Source: a virus
IMG/VR virus record: IMGVR_UViG_3300036791_001008
Coordinates: 1 to 41,197 of that record
Length of the DNA stretch: 41,197 nucleotides
Strand: one strand, 5' to 3'
The position numbers and the translations under genes were made by a program. Each line of letters opens with the position of its first letter. Within the stretch, counting starts at the first letter, position 1. Positions 23,898 to 31,450 of this stretch are shown here, piece after piece. The notes beneath the pieces are model-generated. The model did not search any database. It was not told where the DNA came from and saw only the letters and a program-made list of their open reading frames with translations.

Positions 23898-25339
23898 TGG
23901 AAGACGACATCGATCCAAACAGCTCGGCGTTTCAGCCCGATCCGCACAGCCCGCAAACAGACCCGGCGGCCGAAGCGGCGAATCAAGCGGAGATTGCCCG
24001 GCAGCGAGCTGCGGCCAACAAGCCGGTCCCGGTACCCACGGATTTCGACCCGCGCACCCAGCTCAAGGCTGGCCCAGCCACTGGCAAGCCGGAAGCGGCC
24101 GCGCCTTCATCCGATTCCGAATACCACCCCGCGCAGGACATTCGGACCAGCACCGCTGGCGGGAAGGGCTTTCCGACCGACACGCCAACATCAAAACGCT
24201 GGCTGCTCGAAGACAACCCGAACCTGTCCTGGGCCGACACGATCGGCCGCGGCTTTCAGCGATCGGTTGCCGAAACTGAGGTGGGCCTCGGGCAATTGGC
24301 GGACTTGGCGCTTGGCCCCGATCAATATCGCCGTTCGTTCCGCCGACCCAAAGGCAGCCCACCGGGGGAAGGCAACATTCTGGTCACCCAAAAAGCCGGC
24401 TCCCGAGATGTTCCGCGCGGTTTGGGTTGGCTGGACGAATTCGCCCGCAACCGGCGCCCGGGAACCTGGCTGCACGAAGTGGGGACCGGCCCTTCGGCCG
24501 GTCCCGCGGAGGCGACCGCAAGGGTCGGAGGTGATATTCTGCAACTGGCAGCGACCGGCGGAGGCGCGGGATTGCCCATGCTCGCTCGCCTTGCCGGCTG
24601 GGGAGTAACACGGCCTGCCGATTCTCTACTCGAACGGGGAATCAACACTGCGGTTAGCGTTGGGGGCGGAAAGATTGGCTCTTGGGCGGCAAGTAAAGCT
24701 CTTGCCGCGGCAGAGGCAACCATCGGCCAGATCAGCAAATCCATGGGAGCCATCGCCAGCGAAATCTCAGCCAAATTCCCAATTGACAAAAGAGTGGCCA
24801 ACTCCACGCTGAAGGGGGTCCTCAACAGAACCCGGATGACGGTGCGAGCCGGTGCCCCAGCGGACATGCTGGATGGAGTCGAGGAACGGATAACGAAGGT
24901 CATGAAAGGAGGTGGGACATTCGGAGCGGATGTGGCCGGCAAGCTCATGGAAGATATTTCGTTGGCGGAGCAAGAAGCCCGCAGCAAAGGATACAGCGCG
25001 GTTGCCAACGGCATGAGCCGTATGCGGGAAGAATTTCAGAAAACGGTGGTGAGCCACAGCGGAGGCACGGCAAAGGGCGCATTTGACAAGGCCAACGCCG
25101 AGCTTGAAAAGGCCATGGCCCCGGCTGGAAAGCCGGTATGGGAAGCGCCCTGGTGGCGTCACGCAGGATGGGGATTGGGCCATTACGCCAATCCAGCAGC
25201 CCTCGCGAATCTGGCCGCCAGAGGGGTCGGCGCGGTCGCCAAGCCAGTATGGCGCGGCGTCAACAAGACGCGCTTGGCGGCCCCATTGGCCGCGGAGGGA
25301 GCCACCCGGGCCGCCGAGGCAGAAGAAGACACAAAATGA
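23897..25339 (+). CDS. Large probable ejection/internal virion protein
   Basis: A 480-residue protein. Residues 1-110 are Pro/Ala-rich and disordered. Residues about 195-290 are Gly/Ala-rich with amphipathic hydrophobic stretches (ILQLAATGGGAGLPMLARLAGWG, GGGKIGSWAASKALAAAE) suited to membrane contact. Residues 290-400 are helical. Follows and is coupled to the 808-residue protein, so both may form the ejection apparatus. No enzymatic motif is visible. Confidence 0.6.
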   Translation: MEDDIDPNSSAFQPDPHSPQTDPAAEAANQAEIARQRAAANKPVPVPTDFDPRTQLKAGPATGKPEAAAPSSDSEYHPAQDIRTSTAGGKGFPTDTPTSKRWLLEDNPNLSWADTIGRGFQRSVAETEVGLGQLADLALGPDQYRRSFRRPKGSPPGEGNILVTQKAGSRDVPRGLGWLDEFARNRRPGTWLHEVGTGPSAGPAEATARVGGDILQLAATGGGAGLPMLARLAGWGVTRPADSLLERGINTAVSVGGGKIGSWAASKALAAAEATIGQISKSMGAIASEISAKFPIDKRVANSTLKGVLNRTRMTVRAGAPADMLDGVEERITKVMKGGGTFGADVAGKLMEDISLAEQEARSKGYSAVANGMSRMREEFQKTVVSHSGGTAKGAFDKANAELEKAMAPAGKPVWEAPWWRHAGWGLGHYANPAALANLAARGVGAVAKPVWRGVNKTRLAAPLAAEGATRAAEAEEDTK

Positions 25340-25692
25340 CAAAAAGCAGCAACATCAAGCGGTTGGACCCCCTCAACATCGACGGTCGGCTGTACGAGCA
25401 GGTCAGCAAGCTCCTCGACCAGCTCCAAGCCCCGGAGGTCACGCTGAAAGAGCGCTACATGTCGCTGGCGGCGATCGCTCGCATCCGCATCGCCTACGTC
25501 CGCTTGGCCGATGACAGGGACAACCCGAATGCCGGATCCACAGTCCGAAAGTACGTCGCCGCGTTTGCGGACAATGCAGTTGGTGGCCGAGCAAGAGTTC
25601 CCCGACGAGCCGCTGCCGGTCGGCCCGCCCGAACCGCCGCCGATGCCGCCGAGGCCGAGTGGGATCGCGAGTTCGACGGCGAATCCGCGTGA
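25336..25692 (+). CDS. Unknown 118-residue protein
   Basis: Starts at the ATG overlapping the previous stop (ATGA). Helical N-terminal 70 residues (GRLYEQVSKLLDQLQAPEVTLKERYMSLAAIARIRIAYV) and an Arg/Ala-rich tail ending EAEWDREFDGESA. The last 164 bases overlap the next gene in another frame. Family unknown; the start of the protein looks real. Confidence 0.65.
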   Translation: MTKSSNIKRLDPLNIDGRLYEQVSKLLDQLQAPEVTLKERYMSLAAIARIRIAYVRLADDRDNPNAGSTVRKYVAAFADNAVGGRARVPRRAAAGRPARTAADAAEAEWDREFDGESA

Positions 25693-25915
25693 ATTTGCCG
25701 CCTACCGGGCCGGCGTGATCGGCGCGGTGAACGTCCTGACGCTCGTTCTGTCGGTGCGGGTGATCCTGCTGGTGGCGATCGGCGGGGCGATTGCGCTGAC
25801 GTGGCTGTGTGTGGCGAACCCGGACCCGTACCGATTAGTGGCGCTTATGATCTATAGCGGATCGACGGTGGTGCCTATGATCGTCATGTCGCTGCGGGCG
25901 AGGCCGCCGGGCTAG
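25529..25915 (+). CDS. Small membrane protein, last gene of virion block
   Basis: A 128-residue protein from the ATG at 25529 (AGGGA eight bases before). Proline-rich first 45 residues, then two hydrophobic helices (about residues 62-95, NVLTLVLSVRVILLVAIGGAIALTWL as two adjoining parts, and YRLVALMIYSGSTVVPMIVMSL). Could be a holin-like or other membrane protein. The alternative ATG at 25574 would shorten the overlap with the preceding gene. Convergent with the next gene, overlapping by four bases. Confidence 0.55.
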   Translation: MPDPQSESTSPRLRTMQLVAEQEFPDEPLPVGPPEPPPMPPRPSGIASSTANPREFAAYRAGVIGAVNVLTLVLSVRVILLVAIGGAIALTWLCVANPDPYRLVALMIYSGSTVVPMIVMSLRARPPG

Positions 25916-26307
25916 CGCGGCTTCGGGTCCACAGCCACCGACTTCTGGAAATTCTTCCGCGCTTGGTCCGCCCGTTTCTGGCGTTCCTCGTCGGTCATGC
26001 TTGCGGTGCGGAACGGGTTGGTTCCCATGCGGTAGGGCCAGTTGGGGCAGGCGATCGCCACGCACTTGCGAACCTCGTCCGGCTGCTCGACACAGCAGTC
26101 GAGGCACTTGGCGCGGATGACATCGAGGATGGGAGCGGGATTTATTCCAGCCTCGATAAATTCCCGAGCGGCAATTTGCCGGGGGTCGCGGCCTATGGTG
26201 TGACCGCCGTCGACGCTATAGGGGGATTTCTCTAGGAGAATTGCGCGGGCGGGAAGCTCTTTGGCCTGGGTCCAGGCATCGCGCGGGGGTATCTTGGGGG
26301 TGGGCAT
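25912..26307 (-). CDS. Cysteine-rich small phage protein
   Basis: A 131-residue protein with GGAGG six bases upstream. The signature AKCLDCCVEQPDEVRKCVAIACPNWPYRMGTNPFR is a cysteine cluster found in a widespread family of rhizobial phage and prophage proteins; it probably binds zinc. A basic helical tail MTDEERQKRADQARKNF follows. It is the last gene of the leftward block. Function not known. Confidence 0.75.
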   Translation of the reverse strand: MPTPKIPPRDAWTQAKELPARAILLEKSPYSVDGGHTIGRDPRQIAAREFIEAGINPAPILDVIRAKCLDCCVEQPDEVRKCVAIACPNWPYRMGTNPFRTASMTDEERQKRADQARKNFQKSVAVDPKPR

Positions 26308-26425
26308 GGCTACCTCCTGTTAAGGTTGCTGCGTCAAGTCGTGACGGCTGGACGCTTACGACGTTCGGCCGTTGCGCATTTTAGCCCATTTCAGCCAAGC
26401 CATTCAAGGCCGCCGGGTTGATGGG

Positions 26426-26488
26426 TCAGGGCTTCTTCCTTCGCTGCCCCACGAAAGCAAGAATTTCATCCGAGGATGAACCTCTCAC
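26426..26488 (-). CDS. Possible 20-residue coupled peptide
   Basis: GTG at 26488 overlaps the preceding stop (GTGA) and gives MRGSSSDEILAFVGQRRKKP. The peptide looks natural (acidic helix, basic tail) and is in frame with a longer low-quality ORF. It could also be the remnant or frameshift tail of the preceding gene. Confidence 0.3.
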   Translation of the reverse strand: MRGSSSDEILAFVGQRRKKP

Positions 26489-26853
26489 TTTGATCCGGCC
26501 AGCATCGTCCGTGGCCGAGGCGGCACGGGCAGGGGCCGCGCAGGCGGCGGCACATACGTGGGAAGCGACGTAGCCGGAGGGACCCAGCGCGCCGGCGGCA
26601 CCGGCCTCGCCTGACACCAGCACGTCGGCTCGGACCAAAATGGCCCTCGCGGCCCCGGCAATGGCACCGGCACTGGCATCGGGAACCGCTCCTGGGACTT
26701 CTCAGGCTGCTCCTGCGCCACAAATTCCATCGCCACCGTCGATCGAGGGGACGCAGGGAGGGCAGGAGGCTTAGGCAGATCCCAGAGGTCGATGACCAAG
26801 GCAAAGGTCAGGATCACCGCGGTGCCGAGCAACTCGACGAGTCGAGGTTTCAT
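26485..26853 (-). CDS. Membrane-anchored proline-rich protein
   Basis: A 122-residue protein. An N-terminal hydrophobic helix (LVELLGTAVILTFALVIDLW) is followed by a proline-rich extracytoplasmic-looking region (PMPVPVPLPGPRGP, VPPPARPLPVPPRPR). The form, a short cytosolic N-terminus plus anchor plus Pro-rich tail, resembles spanin-like or envelope-spanning proteins, but no cysteine lipobox is present. Coupled by ATGA to the preceding gene. Confidence 0.6.
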   Translation of the reverse strand: MKPRLVELLGTAVILTFALVIDLWDLPKPPALPASPRSTVAMEFVAQEQPEKSQERFPMPVPVPLPGPRGPFWSEPTCWCQARPVPPARWVPPATSLPTYVPPPARPLPVPPRPRTMLAGSK

Positions 26854-27134
26854 GTCAGCTTCCTCACTTCGACTTCTCCATGCGCGACGGCTTCGTCCTG
26901 TTGCTTCATGTTCACCGGAATGAGCTTGCGGACGGTTTCGACATGCAGTTGCAAAAGCGTTTTCTGCAGGTTCTTGGTCGCTGCCGGCTTGCCGATGATG
27001 CGGTGTCCAGCGATCAGCATGGCCACCAGATCGGCAAGCGCCGCGCTGGTGATCAATGGATCCTGGCCGTGCAGCAACGGGCCGATGGCCACAACGATTT
27101 TATGCACCTGATCAATGGCTTCTTTCGGGACCAT
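26850..27134 (-). CDS. Unknown helical protein
   Basis: A 94-residue protein from the ATG at 27134, with GAGAGG upstream; a TTG at 27149 overlapping the previous stop is the alternative start. Helical (EAIDQVHKIVVAIGPLLHG, LADLVAMLIAGHRI, QKTLLQLHVETVRKL). No motif. Lies in the leftward small-gene block. Confidence 0.6.
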   Translation of the reverse strand: MVPKEAIDQVHKIVVAIGPLLHGQDPLITSAALADLVAMLIAGHRIIGKPAATKNLQKTLLQLHVETVRKLIPVNMKQQDEAVAHGEVEVRKLT

Positions 27135-27145
27135 GACGGGACCTC

Positions 27146-27415
27146 TCAATTGATCTCGCGGCCAGGGATTTGTACCTCGCTTTCCAGCAAATCCTTAACA
27201 AACATGATGAAGTGTTCCATTGGAAGGTCCTTCAAACAATTCTCCTTCAGCACCCGCAGGACTGCTACCAGAACCGCAGCCCCTTCAACTGGGGTTTTGG
27301 TGTCGTTGCGGACAACCCTGAACACGGTTTCCACGAGAGTGGCGTCAACAACAATATTCACCCCGGTTTCCGTTAGGGCCACGCCGGTCTTCGGGATCGC
27401 TGCGGGGATGGTCAT
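27146..27415 (-). CDS. Unknown 89-residue protein
   Basis: Mixed beta/helical protein with TGVNIVVDATLVETVFRVVRN and a helix DLPMEHFIMFVKDLLES. Its stop overlaps a possible TTG start of the next gene. No recognised family. Confidence 0.55.
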   Translation of the reverse strand: MTIPAAIPKTGVALTETGVNIVVDATLVETVFRVVRNDTKTPVEGAAVLVAVLRVLKENCLKDLPMEHFIMFVKDLLESEVQIPGREIN

Positions 27416-27428
27416 GTCCGTGATTTCC

Positions 27429-27692
27429 TTATCTTTGCTCAGAACCGCGCGATAACTCGCCTGTTTCTATGAAACATTGTAAATACATCATAATATCAAC
27501 AGCCATTGCCTTCGTTAGATGCATCCGAGCACCGACAGGTTCTCCATTTCTACCTTTTGTTTCGTGGTCGCAACCAAGCCATATACAGAACTCGTCTGCG
27601 AGAGAACTTTCTTGAATGCTACATTTTTCTCCGTAGTAATCAACAAATTCGCCGCGAAGGAAACCGCGCTCTGTTGGTTTGAGAGTAATCAT
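27429..27692 (-). CDS. Conserved small phage protein (GEFVDYYGEKCSIQESS family)
   Basis: An 87-residue protein. The pattern RGEFVDYYGEKCSIQESSLADEFCIWLGCD, then RMHLTKAMAVDIMMYLQCFIETGEL, is one I know from many small phage proteins of unknown function across proteobacterial phages. Coupled by ATGA to the upstream coiled-coil ORF. Confidence 0.75.
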   Translation of the reverse strand: MITLKPTERGFLRGEFVDYYGEKCSIQESSLADEFCIWLGCDHETKGRNGEPVGARMHLTKAMAVDIMMYLQCFIETGELSRGSEQR

Positions 27693-27844
27693 TTTTCCAT
27701 GCTCCTGCGCAATCTAGCGTTCTCAGCACGCAGCTTCTCTATTTCATCGGCGGCTCTATTCAATTGCTCAGCGACCCCATGTCCACTGCCAATAGATAAA
27801 GCGAAGGATTGCTGCAATGATGACTGCGATGATAAGCCATTCAT
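27689..27844 (-). CDS. Small coiled-coil protein (possible frameshift partner)
   Basis: A 51-residue ORF starting ten bases inside the 27854 gene in another frame. The C-terminal half (VAEQLNRAADEIEKLRAENARLRR) is a leucine-zipper-like coil. The N-terminal half reads as the wrong frame of the membrane helix of the overlapping gene. The coil may really be the C-terminus of that membrane protein, joined by a +1 shift at a run of four G. Confidence 0.5.
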   Translation of the reverse strand: MNGLSSQSSLQQSFALSIGSGHGVAEQLNRAADEIEKLRAENARLRRSMEK

Positions 27845-27854
27845 GCCACGGCAT
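27768..27854 (-). CDS. 28-residue membrane peptide
   Basis: MPWHEWLIIAVIIAAILRFIYWQW..., with a strong AGGAGGAAG ribosome site. A single hydrophobic helix fills residues 6-18. The stop comes immediately after a GGGG run; reading past it in the +1 frame continues as a coiled coil. Either a genuine tiny membrane protein or the first half of a frameshifted anchor-coil protein. Confidence 0.55.
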   Translation of the reverse strand: MPWHEWLIIAVIIAAILRFIYWQWTWGR

Positions 27855-27884
27855 CGTTTTACTTCCTCCTGATTTCTTCGGTGT

Positions 27885-27908
27885 ATTAGCTAATATTGAT
27901 TAGCTAAT
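27885..27908 (-). promoter_or_regulatory. Two copies of palindrome ATTAGCTAAT
   Basis: Perfect 10-bp palindromes at 27885-27894 and 27899-27908, centres 14 bases apart, lie upstream of the leftward gene at 27854. The layout resembles a double operator overlapping a promoter. The binding protein is unknown. Confidence 0.5.
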
Positions 27909-27921
27909 TAGATCAGCCGAT

Positions 27922-28179
27922 TTAGCGGCAGACGATCAACTCGCGGTCTAGCCCTTTTACGGCTCGACCGATTGCGAGATTCAGGACGTTGATCCTAGAT
28001 GCATCGATCTCGTAAAATCCAACGACGTGCTGGTAACTCCGATGATTATTCACATCCGCCGTATCTTTTGCGACCACAAGAAATCCGCTCGGAGTAATCT
28101 CAATCCTTACGGAAAAGTGAGGTCGTTGCTGGACGGCTGCAAAATTAGCCGCCGATTCAAGTAGCTCGATCAACTGCAT
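27922..28179 (-). CDS. Unknown 85-residue protein
   Basis: Helix-strand protein (LIELLESAANFAAV, then HFSVRIEITPSGFLVVAKDTAD, then SRINVLNLAIGRAVKGLDREL). Overlaps the upstream gene by 23 bases. No family recognised. Confidence 0.6.
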   Translation of the reverse strand: MQLIELLESAANFAAVQQRPHFSVRIEITPSGFLVVAKDTADVNNHRSYQHVVGFYEIDASRINVLNLAIGRAVKGLDRELIVCR

Positions 28180-28351
28180 TTCCCGCCTCCCTTAAAAATT
28201 CCGCCAAATCATGACTAAGTTTCTTGTAATCAAACACCGCAGCCACCAAAGAAGATTCGCTTCCAGGAGCAAATAATTGCCGAGACACCCCAGCAGCATA
28301 CTTATTCATCCAGGTCTCAAGAAAAGTTTCCAAGTCTTTTTCAGTTGTCAT
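28157..28351 (-). CDS. Unknown small helical protein
   Basis: A 64-residue protein, MTTEKDLETFLETWMNKYAAG then a helix DYKKLSHDLAEFLREAGNA. Long coupled overlap with the next gene. Function unknown. Confidence 0.55.
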   Translation of the reverse strand: MTTEKDLETFLETWMNKYAAGVSRQLFAPGSESSLVAAVFDYKKLSHDLAEFLREAGNAVDRAT

Positions 28352-28382
28352 GACTTCGGCCTATGCACGGCTTCCAATCGAC

Positions 28383-28559
28383 TCAGATAAATCCTTTGTC
28401 CTTTGCCAGCCATTCCGGCATTGTGAAAGTGCCGTCACCGTTATCCTCGACCTGAGACTTTGGCACCCATTCAGTCCTGGTCCCGTCAAATAGACGCCAT
28501 GCTTTGTCCGTCTCGCCCTTCACTTCGGCTGCCAAGTCGAATAGTTCTGATTTGGGCAT
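28383..28559 (-). CDS. Conserved small phage protein (WVPKSQVEDNGDGTFTMPEWL family)
   Basis: A 58-residue protein. The segment AWRLFDGTRTEWVPKSQVED, then NGDGTFTMPEWLAKDKGFI, follows a pattern common to many short phage proteins of unknown function. The ribosome site is weak (GAGCTAG). It sits just after the exonuclease gene. Confidence 0.7.
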   Translation of the reverse strand: MPKSELFDLAAEVKGETDKAWRLFDGTRTEWVPKSQVEDNGDGTFTMPEWLAKDKGFI

Positions 28560-28562
28560 GAT

Positions 28563-29240
28563 CTAGCTCGTTAATTTTACAATGAACTGAGGGTTCCTTA
28601 TCAGCTTCCGCAAGGCCACCTCGGCGGCGTCCAGCTCGGCCAGGAAAGTTGCCAGCCGGGTGTGCAACAAATCAATGATGCGATTGGAGCGCTCGCAAAT
28701 TTGGTAGTACGGGGGAAATTCTGGATGGTAAGAATAGAAATGGACCAAATCAAACCCACCCACCAACATCTGTCCTTGCACCTGCATAACGTAGTTGTCA
28801 CCGGGGCCGTCCAGCAGATAACCGACATGAGTCCACGGCGCCGGGCATTTGATCTCCACCGCCTCCTTGGCCAAATTGGCGCTCGTGGTGTGGATGATGC
28901 GATCGGGACTGCAGCCGATACGACCGTCGTCGGTGGTGACAAATCCGGCCGGGTCGAGCTGCATGCGACGCCCGAACGTATCGCGCTGGTGGCGCAGGAA
29001 GTGGCGCACCGCCTCAGCCTCCATCTCGGAGCCACGGCGCATCCATTCGGTGGGTTTGACCCGTTGAAGGTCGCGCTTGAGAATCCGCTCGGCCACAAGC
29101 TCATTGCGGTAGTCGTGCCGCATCTCGCTCAACGCTCCGCTCTTGGTGACGATGCGGTGGAATTGCGATGCGGTCGGGATCCCGAGCCGCTTTTGCAGCC
29201 ACTCCTCCGAGCCCTGCTCGACCGGCCAGGACACACTCAT
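28563..29240 (-). CDS. YqaJ/lambda-exonuclease-type recombination nuclease
   Basis: A 225-residue protein. Motifs of the YqaJ viral recombinase group are readable: QGSEEWLQKRLGIPTAS (9-25), RRGSEMEAEAVRHF (69-81), GCSPDR with Asp113, and VEIKCP with Glu129 and Lys131, the PD-(D/E)xK core. It degrades one strand of double-stranded DNA so that an annealing protein can pair ends. An ERF annealing protein lies two genes upstream, which completes the pair. Coupled by ATGA to the previous gene. Confidence 0.88.
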   Translation of the reverse strand: MSVSWPVEQGSEEWLQKRLGIPTASQFHRIVTKSGALSEMRHDYRNELVAERILKRDLQRVKPTEWMRRGSEMEAEAVRHFLRHQRDTFGRRMQLDPAGFVTTDDGRIGCSPDRIIHTTSANLAKEAVEIKCPAPWTHVGYLLDGPGDNYVMQVQGQMLVGGFDLVHFYSYHPEFPPYYQICERSNRIIDLLHTRLATFLAELDAAEVALRKLIRNPQFIVKLTS

Positions 29241-29458
29241 CGGAATCCCTCTATCCAGCGGCGGGCACCGTCAATGTCGTGATTGGCGGCATAGAACAAA
29301 GCCAGCGGCAGCATCTTATCGACGACGCCGGTGTACTCTTCGCGCTGTCGCAACATGTTGCCCATTGAAGCGATCGCATTCGTCACGTCACCCTGAGCGA
29401 GATATTCTCGCGCCCTCCGCTTGCACCGCTCCAAAGAATTCGTCTCGATTTTCCTCAT
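29237..29458 (-). CDS. Unknown small helical protein in recombination operon
   Basis: A 73-residue, basic, helical protein (RCKRRAREYLAQGDVTNAIASMGNML). Lies between the zinc-ribbon peptide and the exonuclease and overlaps the latter by four bases. Possibly an accessory of recombination; no motif. Confidence 0.6.
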   Translation of the reverse strand: MRKIETNSLERCKRRAREYLAQGDVTNAIASMGNMLRQREEYTGVVDKMLPLALFYAANHDIDGARRWIEGFR

Positions 29459-29596
29459 TCATGGTTGGTGCTCCTTGTAAGCCTGACATCCCGGGCAAAG
29501 TTTGGACGGCGGATCAGACCGATACACGCCGCATTCCTCGCACAGCGGTGGGCGGCAGATTTTCTTTGGTTGGATTTTCTTTGGTTTCTCGCTCAT
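29459..29596 (-). CDS. Small zinc-ribbon protein in recombination operon
   Basis: A 45-residue protein. A Lys-rich start (SEKPKKIQPKKI) precedes CEEC and CPGC pairs, a four-cysteine zinc ribbon. Start overlaps the ERF stop (ATGA). Likely DNA-binding by charge and fold; role unknown. Confidence 0.65.
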   Translation of the reverse strand: MSEKPKKIQPKKICRPPLCEECGVYRSDPPSKLCPGCQAYKEHQP

Positions 29597-30390
29597 GTAG
29601 CGGCCTCGGTTTTGGCCTTGGCCTTGGCCTCGAAAGCCTCCCGGAGCTTGTTGTAGTGGTCGACGAGCCCCGCGCGGTCGCCCGGAAAGATGTTCAGCCG
29701 CAGGAGCTCATCCCCATATTTTTTCAGGTCCGGCCATGTTTCGCAGGCATTCATTTTGGCCAGCGCTTCCTCGGCATTCACGATCGGTTTCACGGTTCCC
29801 GGCTCCCGATCCAAATCGTCGGTCGACTCCGACCGCTGCGGCGTCCGCCCGCGATCGAGGTTCCCATCGTCATCGTCCTCGGCCAAATTGAAAACCATTT
29901 TGAGCAGCGCTCTCCTGCCGTAGGTGACGGCAGCGATCGCGGCGTGGGTCGAGGTCATTGCTTGCCGGCCGCCCAAACCCGTGGTGACGACTGGAATCCA
30001 TTTGTCTCGCTTGCGGGTTTCCGCCCCGCACGAGACATAGGCGACCAGTTTCAACCAGTCGGGCCTATCGCTCGGCGTTTCATCGTTGAATTCCACGCTG
30101 AATCCGAACCTCGTGTAGATCGGCCGGATAGCGAGATCCAGCGCCGCCAGCGAGGCGTAGCGGCTGCGTGTGACCGGATTGACTGAGTCTCTGGAAATCG
30201 TGGTCATGGCGGCCTGGGCAGATGCCATCATCTCATTGTAGTGGGTCGCGGCGCTGCGCCGTTCCCATTCCTCCTGCAGAGCCATCAGCTTCGCGAGCTT
30301 TTCTACGTCGAGGTCCTTGACCGCGGCGACTCGAGCGATGACCTCGTGATAATCGCGCGGGGCTATTGCCTGATCCGGTTTTGTCGTCAT
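29593..30390 (-). CDS. erf: ERF-family single-strand annealing protein
   Basis: A 265-residue protein from the ATG at 30390 (GGAAAGG nine bases away; a GTG at 30414 is the alternative). The ERF core is seen in MMASAQAAMTTISRDSVNPVTRSRYASLAALDLAIRPIYTRFGFSVEF, then GRQAMTSTHAAIAAVTYGRRALLKMVF. A Lys/Ala/Glu-rich tail follows. ERF proteins form rings on single-stranded DNA and anneal complementary ends. With the YqaJ nuclease it forms a recombination module. Confidence 0.87.
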   Translation of the reverse strand: MTTKPDQAIAPRDYHEVIARVAAVKDLDVEKLAKLMALQEEWERRSAATHYNEMMASAQAAMTTISRDSVNPVTRSRYASLAALDLAIRPIYTRFGFSVEFNDETPSDRPDWLKLVAYVSCGAETRKRDKWIPVVTTGLGGRQAMTSTHAAIAAVTYGRRALLKMVFNLAEDDDDGNLDRGRTPQRSESTDDLDREPGTVKPIVNAEEALAKMNACETWPDLKKYGDELLRLNIFPGDRAGLVDHYNKLREAFEAKAKAKTEAAT

Positions 30391-30435
30391 ATTCTTGTAC
30401 CCTTTCCTGTCCACAAATTATAAGGCGAAAATCTA
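30391..30435. promoter_or_regulatory. Divergent control region of recombination operon and HTH gene
   Basis: 45 bases between two divergent start codons. On the minus strand TATAAT is present, with TGAGAC 17 bases upstream as a weak -35, giving a leader to erf. The 11-base word GTCCACAAATT (30409-30419) recurs exactly at 33567-33577 upstream of another leftward gene. The adjacent HTH protein is the obvious candidate regulator. Confidence 0.55.
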
Positions 30436-30720
30436 GTGAGTCTCAGCATGAAAGTCAACAACACAGCCTCGCTTAAAAACGCCAATGCGGTCCTTTCCCA
30501 TGCGCAGGACCGCAGGCGCGCCGCTTTAGGCAAAATCATTGCCACGATCGCGCCCGGGGCATCACTGACCGAGCGGGCCAGGATCATCGGGGTCTCGCGG
30601 CAAACCCTCTACAACTGGCTGACCGGGGTAGGCCGACCGAATCTGATCAAGGCCAGGAAACTTGCCAAGCTGACCGGGATTCCGGCCAGCGAATTTCACA
30701 CCGGAGCATCATCGCGTTAA
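30436..30720 (+). CDS. Cro/CI-type helix-turn-helix regulator
   Basis: A 94-residue protein from GTG at 30436 (AAGGCG seven bases upstream; the ATG at 30448 is an alternative). The HTH is SLTERARIIGVSRQTLYNWLTGVGRPNLIKARKLAKLTGIPASEF, typical of XRE-type regulators. It is divergent from erf and so probably controls the leftward early operon. It lacks an obvious C-terminal dimerisation or cleavage domain, which is closer to Cro than to CI. It alone is no proof of lysogeny. Confidence 0.8.
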   Translation: MSLSMKVNNTASLKNANAVLSHAQDRRRAALGKIIATIAPGASLTERARIIGVSRQTLYNWLTGVGRPNLIKARKLAKLTGIPASEFHTGASSR

Positions 30721-30860
30721 CGCCGACTCCGGCGGCCTCGCCGCTTGGCCTTGCGGGCAGCGTTAAGGGCGATTGCCACGATCTGGCGATGCGACCTCGG
30801 CCGGCTGCCTGATCGTGACAACTCACTTATATTTTCACTAACGCTTGATCCTAACGGCAT
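30717..30860 (-). CDS. Small basic protein (HRQIVAIALNAARKAKRRG)
   Basis: A 47-residue protein with GGAGGAA at a good distance. The motif HRQIVAIALNAARKAK followed by an Arg-rich tail is common in small phage proteins. Its stop overlaps that of the convergent HTH gene. Nucleic-acid binding is likely by charge. Confidence 0.65.
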   Translation of the reverse strand: MPLGSSVSENISELSRSGSRPRSHRQIVAIALNAARKAKRRGRRSRR

Positions 30861-30861
30861 T

Positions 30862-31053
30862 TCATTTCCTCCGTACATATCGGCGATCACGCTTCGGTAA
30901 TTCGAGGCCGGTGCGATAGACGAAGTGGCGCAAGTGATGCGAAATCGAGTTAACAAGACTGCCGCGCAAGTCGTGTTTGCGGCGTAATGCCTCGAAGTCA
31001 TCAAACGCATGCGCCGCGTGACGATGATAATGCAGTGCGTTTTCGTATTTCAT
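30862..31053 (-). CDS. Unknown small His/Arg-rich protein
   Basis: A 63-residue, basic, helical protein (ALHYHRHAAHAFDDFEALRRKHDLR, FVYRTGLELPKRDRRYVRRK). Ribosome site AAAGGCG. One base separates it from the next gene. Function unknown. Confidence 0.55.
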   Translation of the reverse strand: MKYENALHYHRHAAHAFDDFEALRRKHDLRGSLVNSISHHLRHFVYRTGLELPKRDRRYVRRK

Positions 31054-31074
31054 TCGAGCTTCACGCCTTTCATT

Positions 31075-31449
31075 TCAGACCAACTCTACCGGCGGCTTCA
31101 GAAACGGCAGCGCATGATGGCGCCACATGTGCAGGGTGTTCGGGTGGCAGTTGACGTAATCGACCTTGGCCGGATGAAGCTGAATCACCACCTCGTCATC
31201 GTTCCAGAACTGCTCCTTGACCCACTGCATTTCCTTCCACGTCGGCGTCCGCATCGCCGTGCTCACGCTGACATGCTCCCACCCGCGTGCGTCTTTGTCG
31301 GTGCCGTCGCTGGCGATGATTGCAAGCGTGTGCGGACCTAACTTGTTGCTGACTATGAACATGCCATTGCAGCCGCTCAGCGGCGGACTTGCCATTTCAC
31401 CGACCAATAACCTACCCGCCTCGACCCATGGTGTCGGGTTCTTGCGCAT
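31075..31449 (-). CDS. DUF7694-like conserved phage protein
   Basis: A 124-residue protein from ATG at 31449, directly after the TAG that ends the broken Acb2-like frame. The pattern GRLLVGEMASPP..., GWEHVSVSTAMRTPTWKEMQWVKEQFW, then HPAKVDYVNCHPNTLHMWR resembles a phage family I know as DUF7694. Role unknown. An upstream frame extends it to 31611, which fuses the first half of the Acb2-like domain to it. Confidence 0.75.
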   Translation of the reverse strand: MRKNPTPWVEAGRLLVGEMASPPLSGCNGMFIVSNKLGPHTLAIIASDGTDKDARGWEHVSVSTAMRTPTWKEMQWVKEQFWNDDEVVIQLHPAKVDYVNCHPNTLHMWRHHALPFLKPPVELV

Positions 31450-31450
31450 C

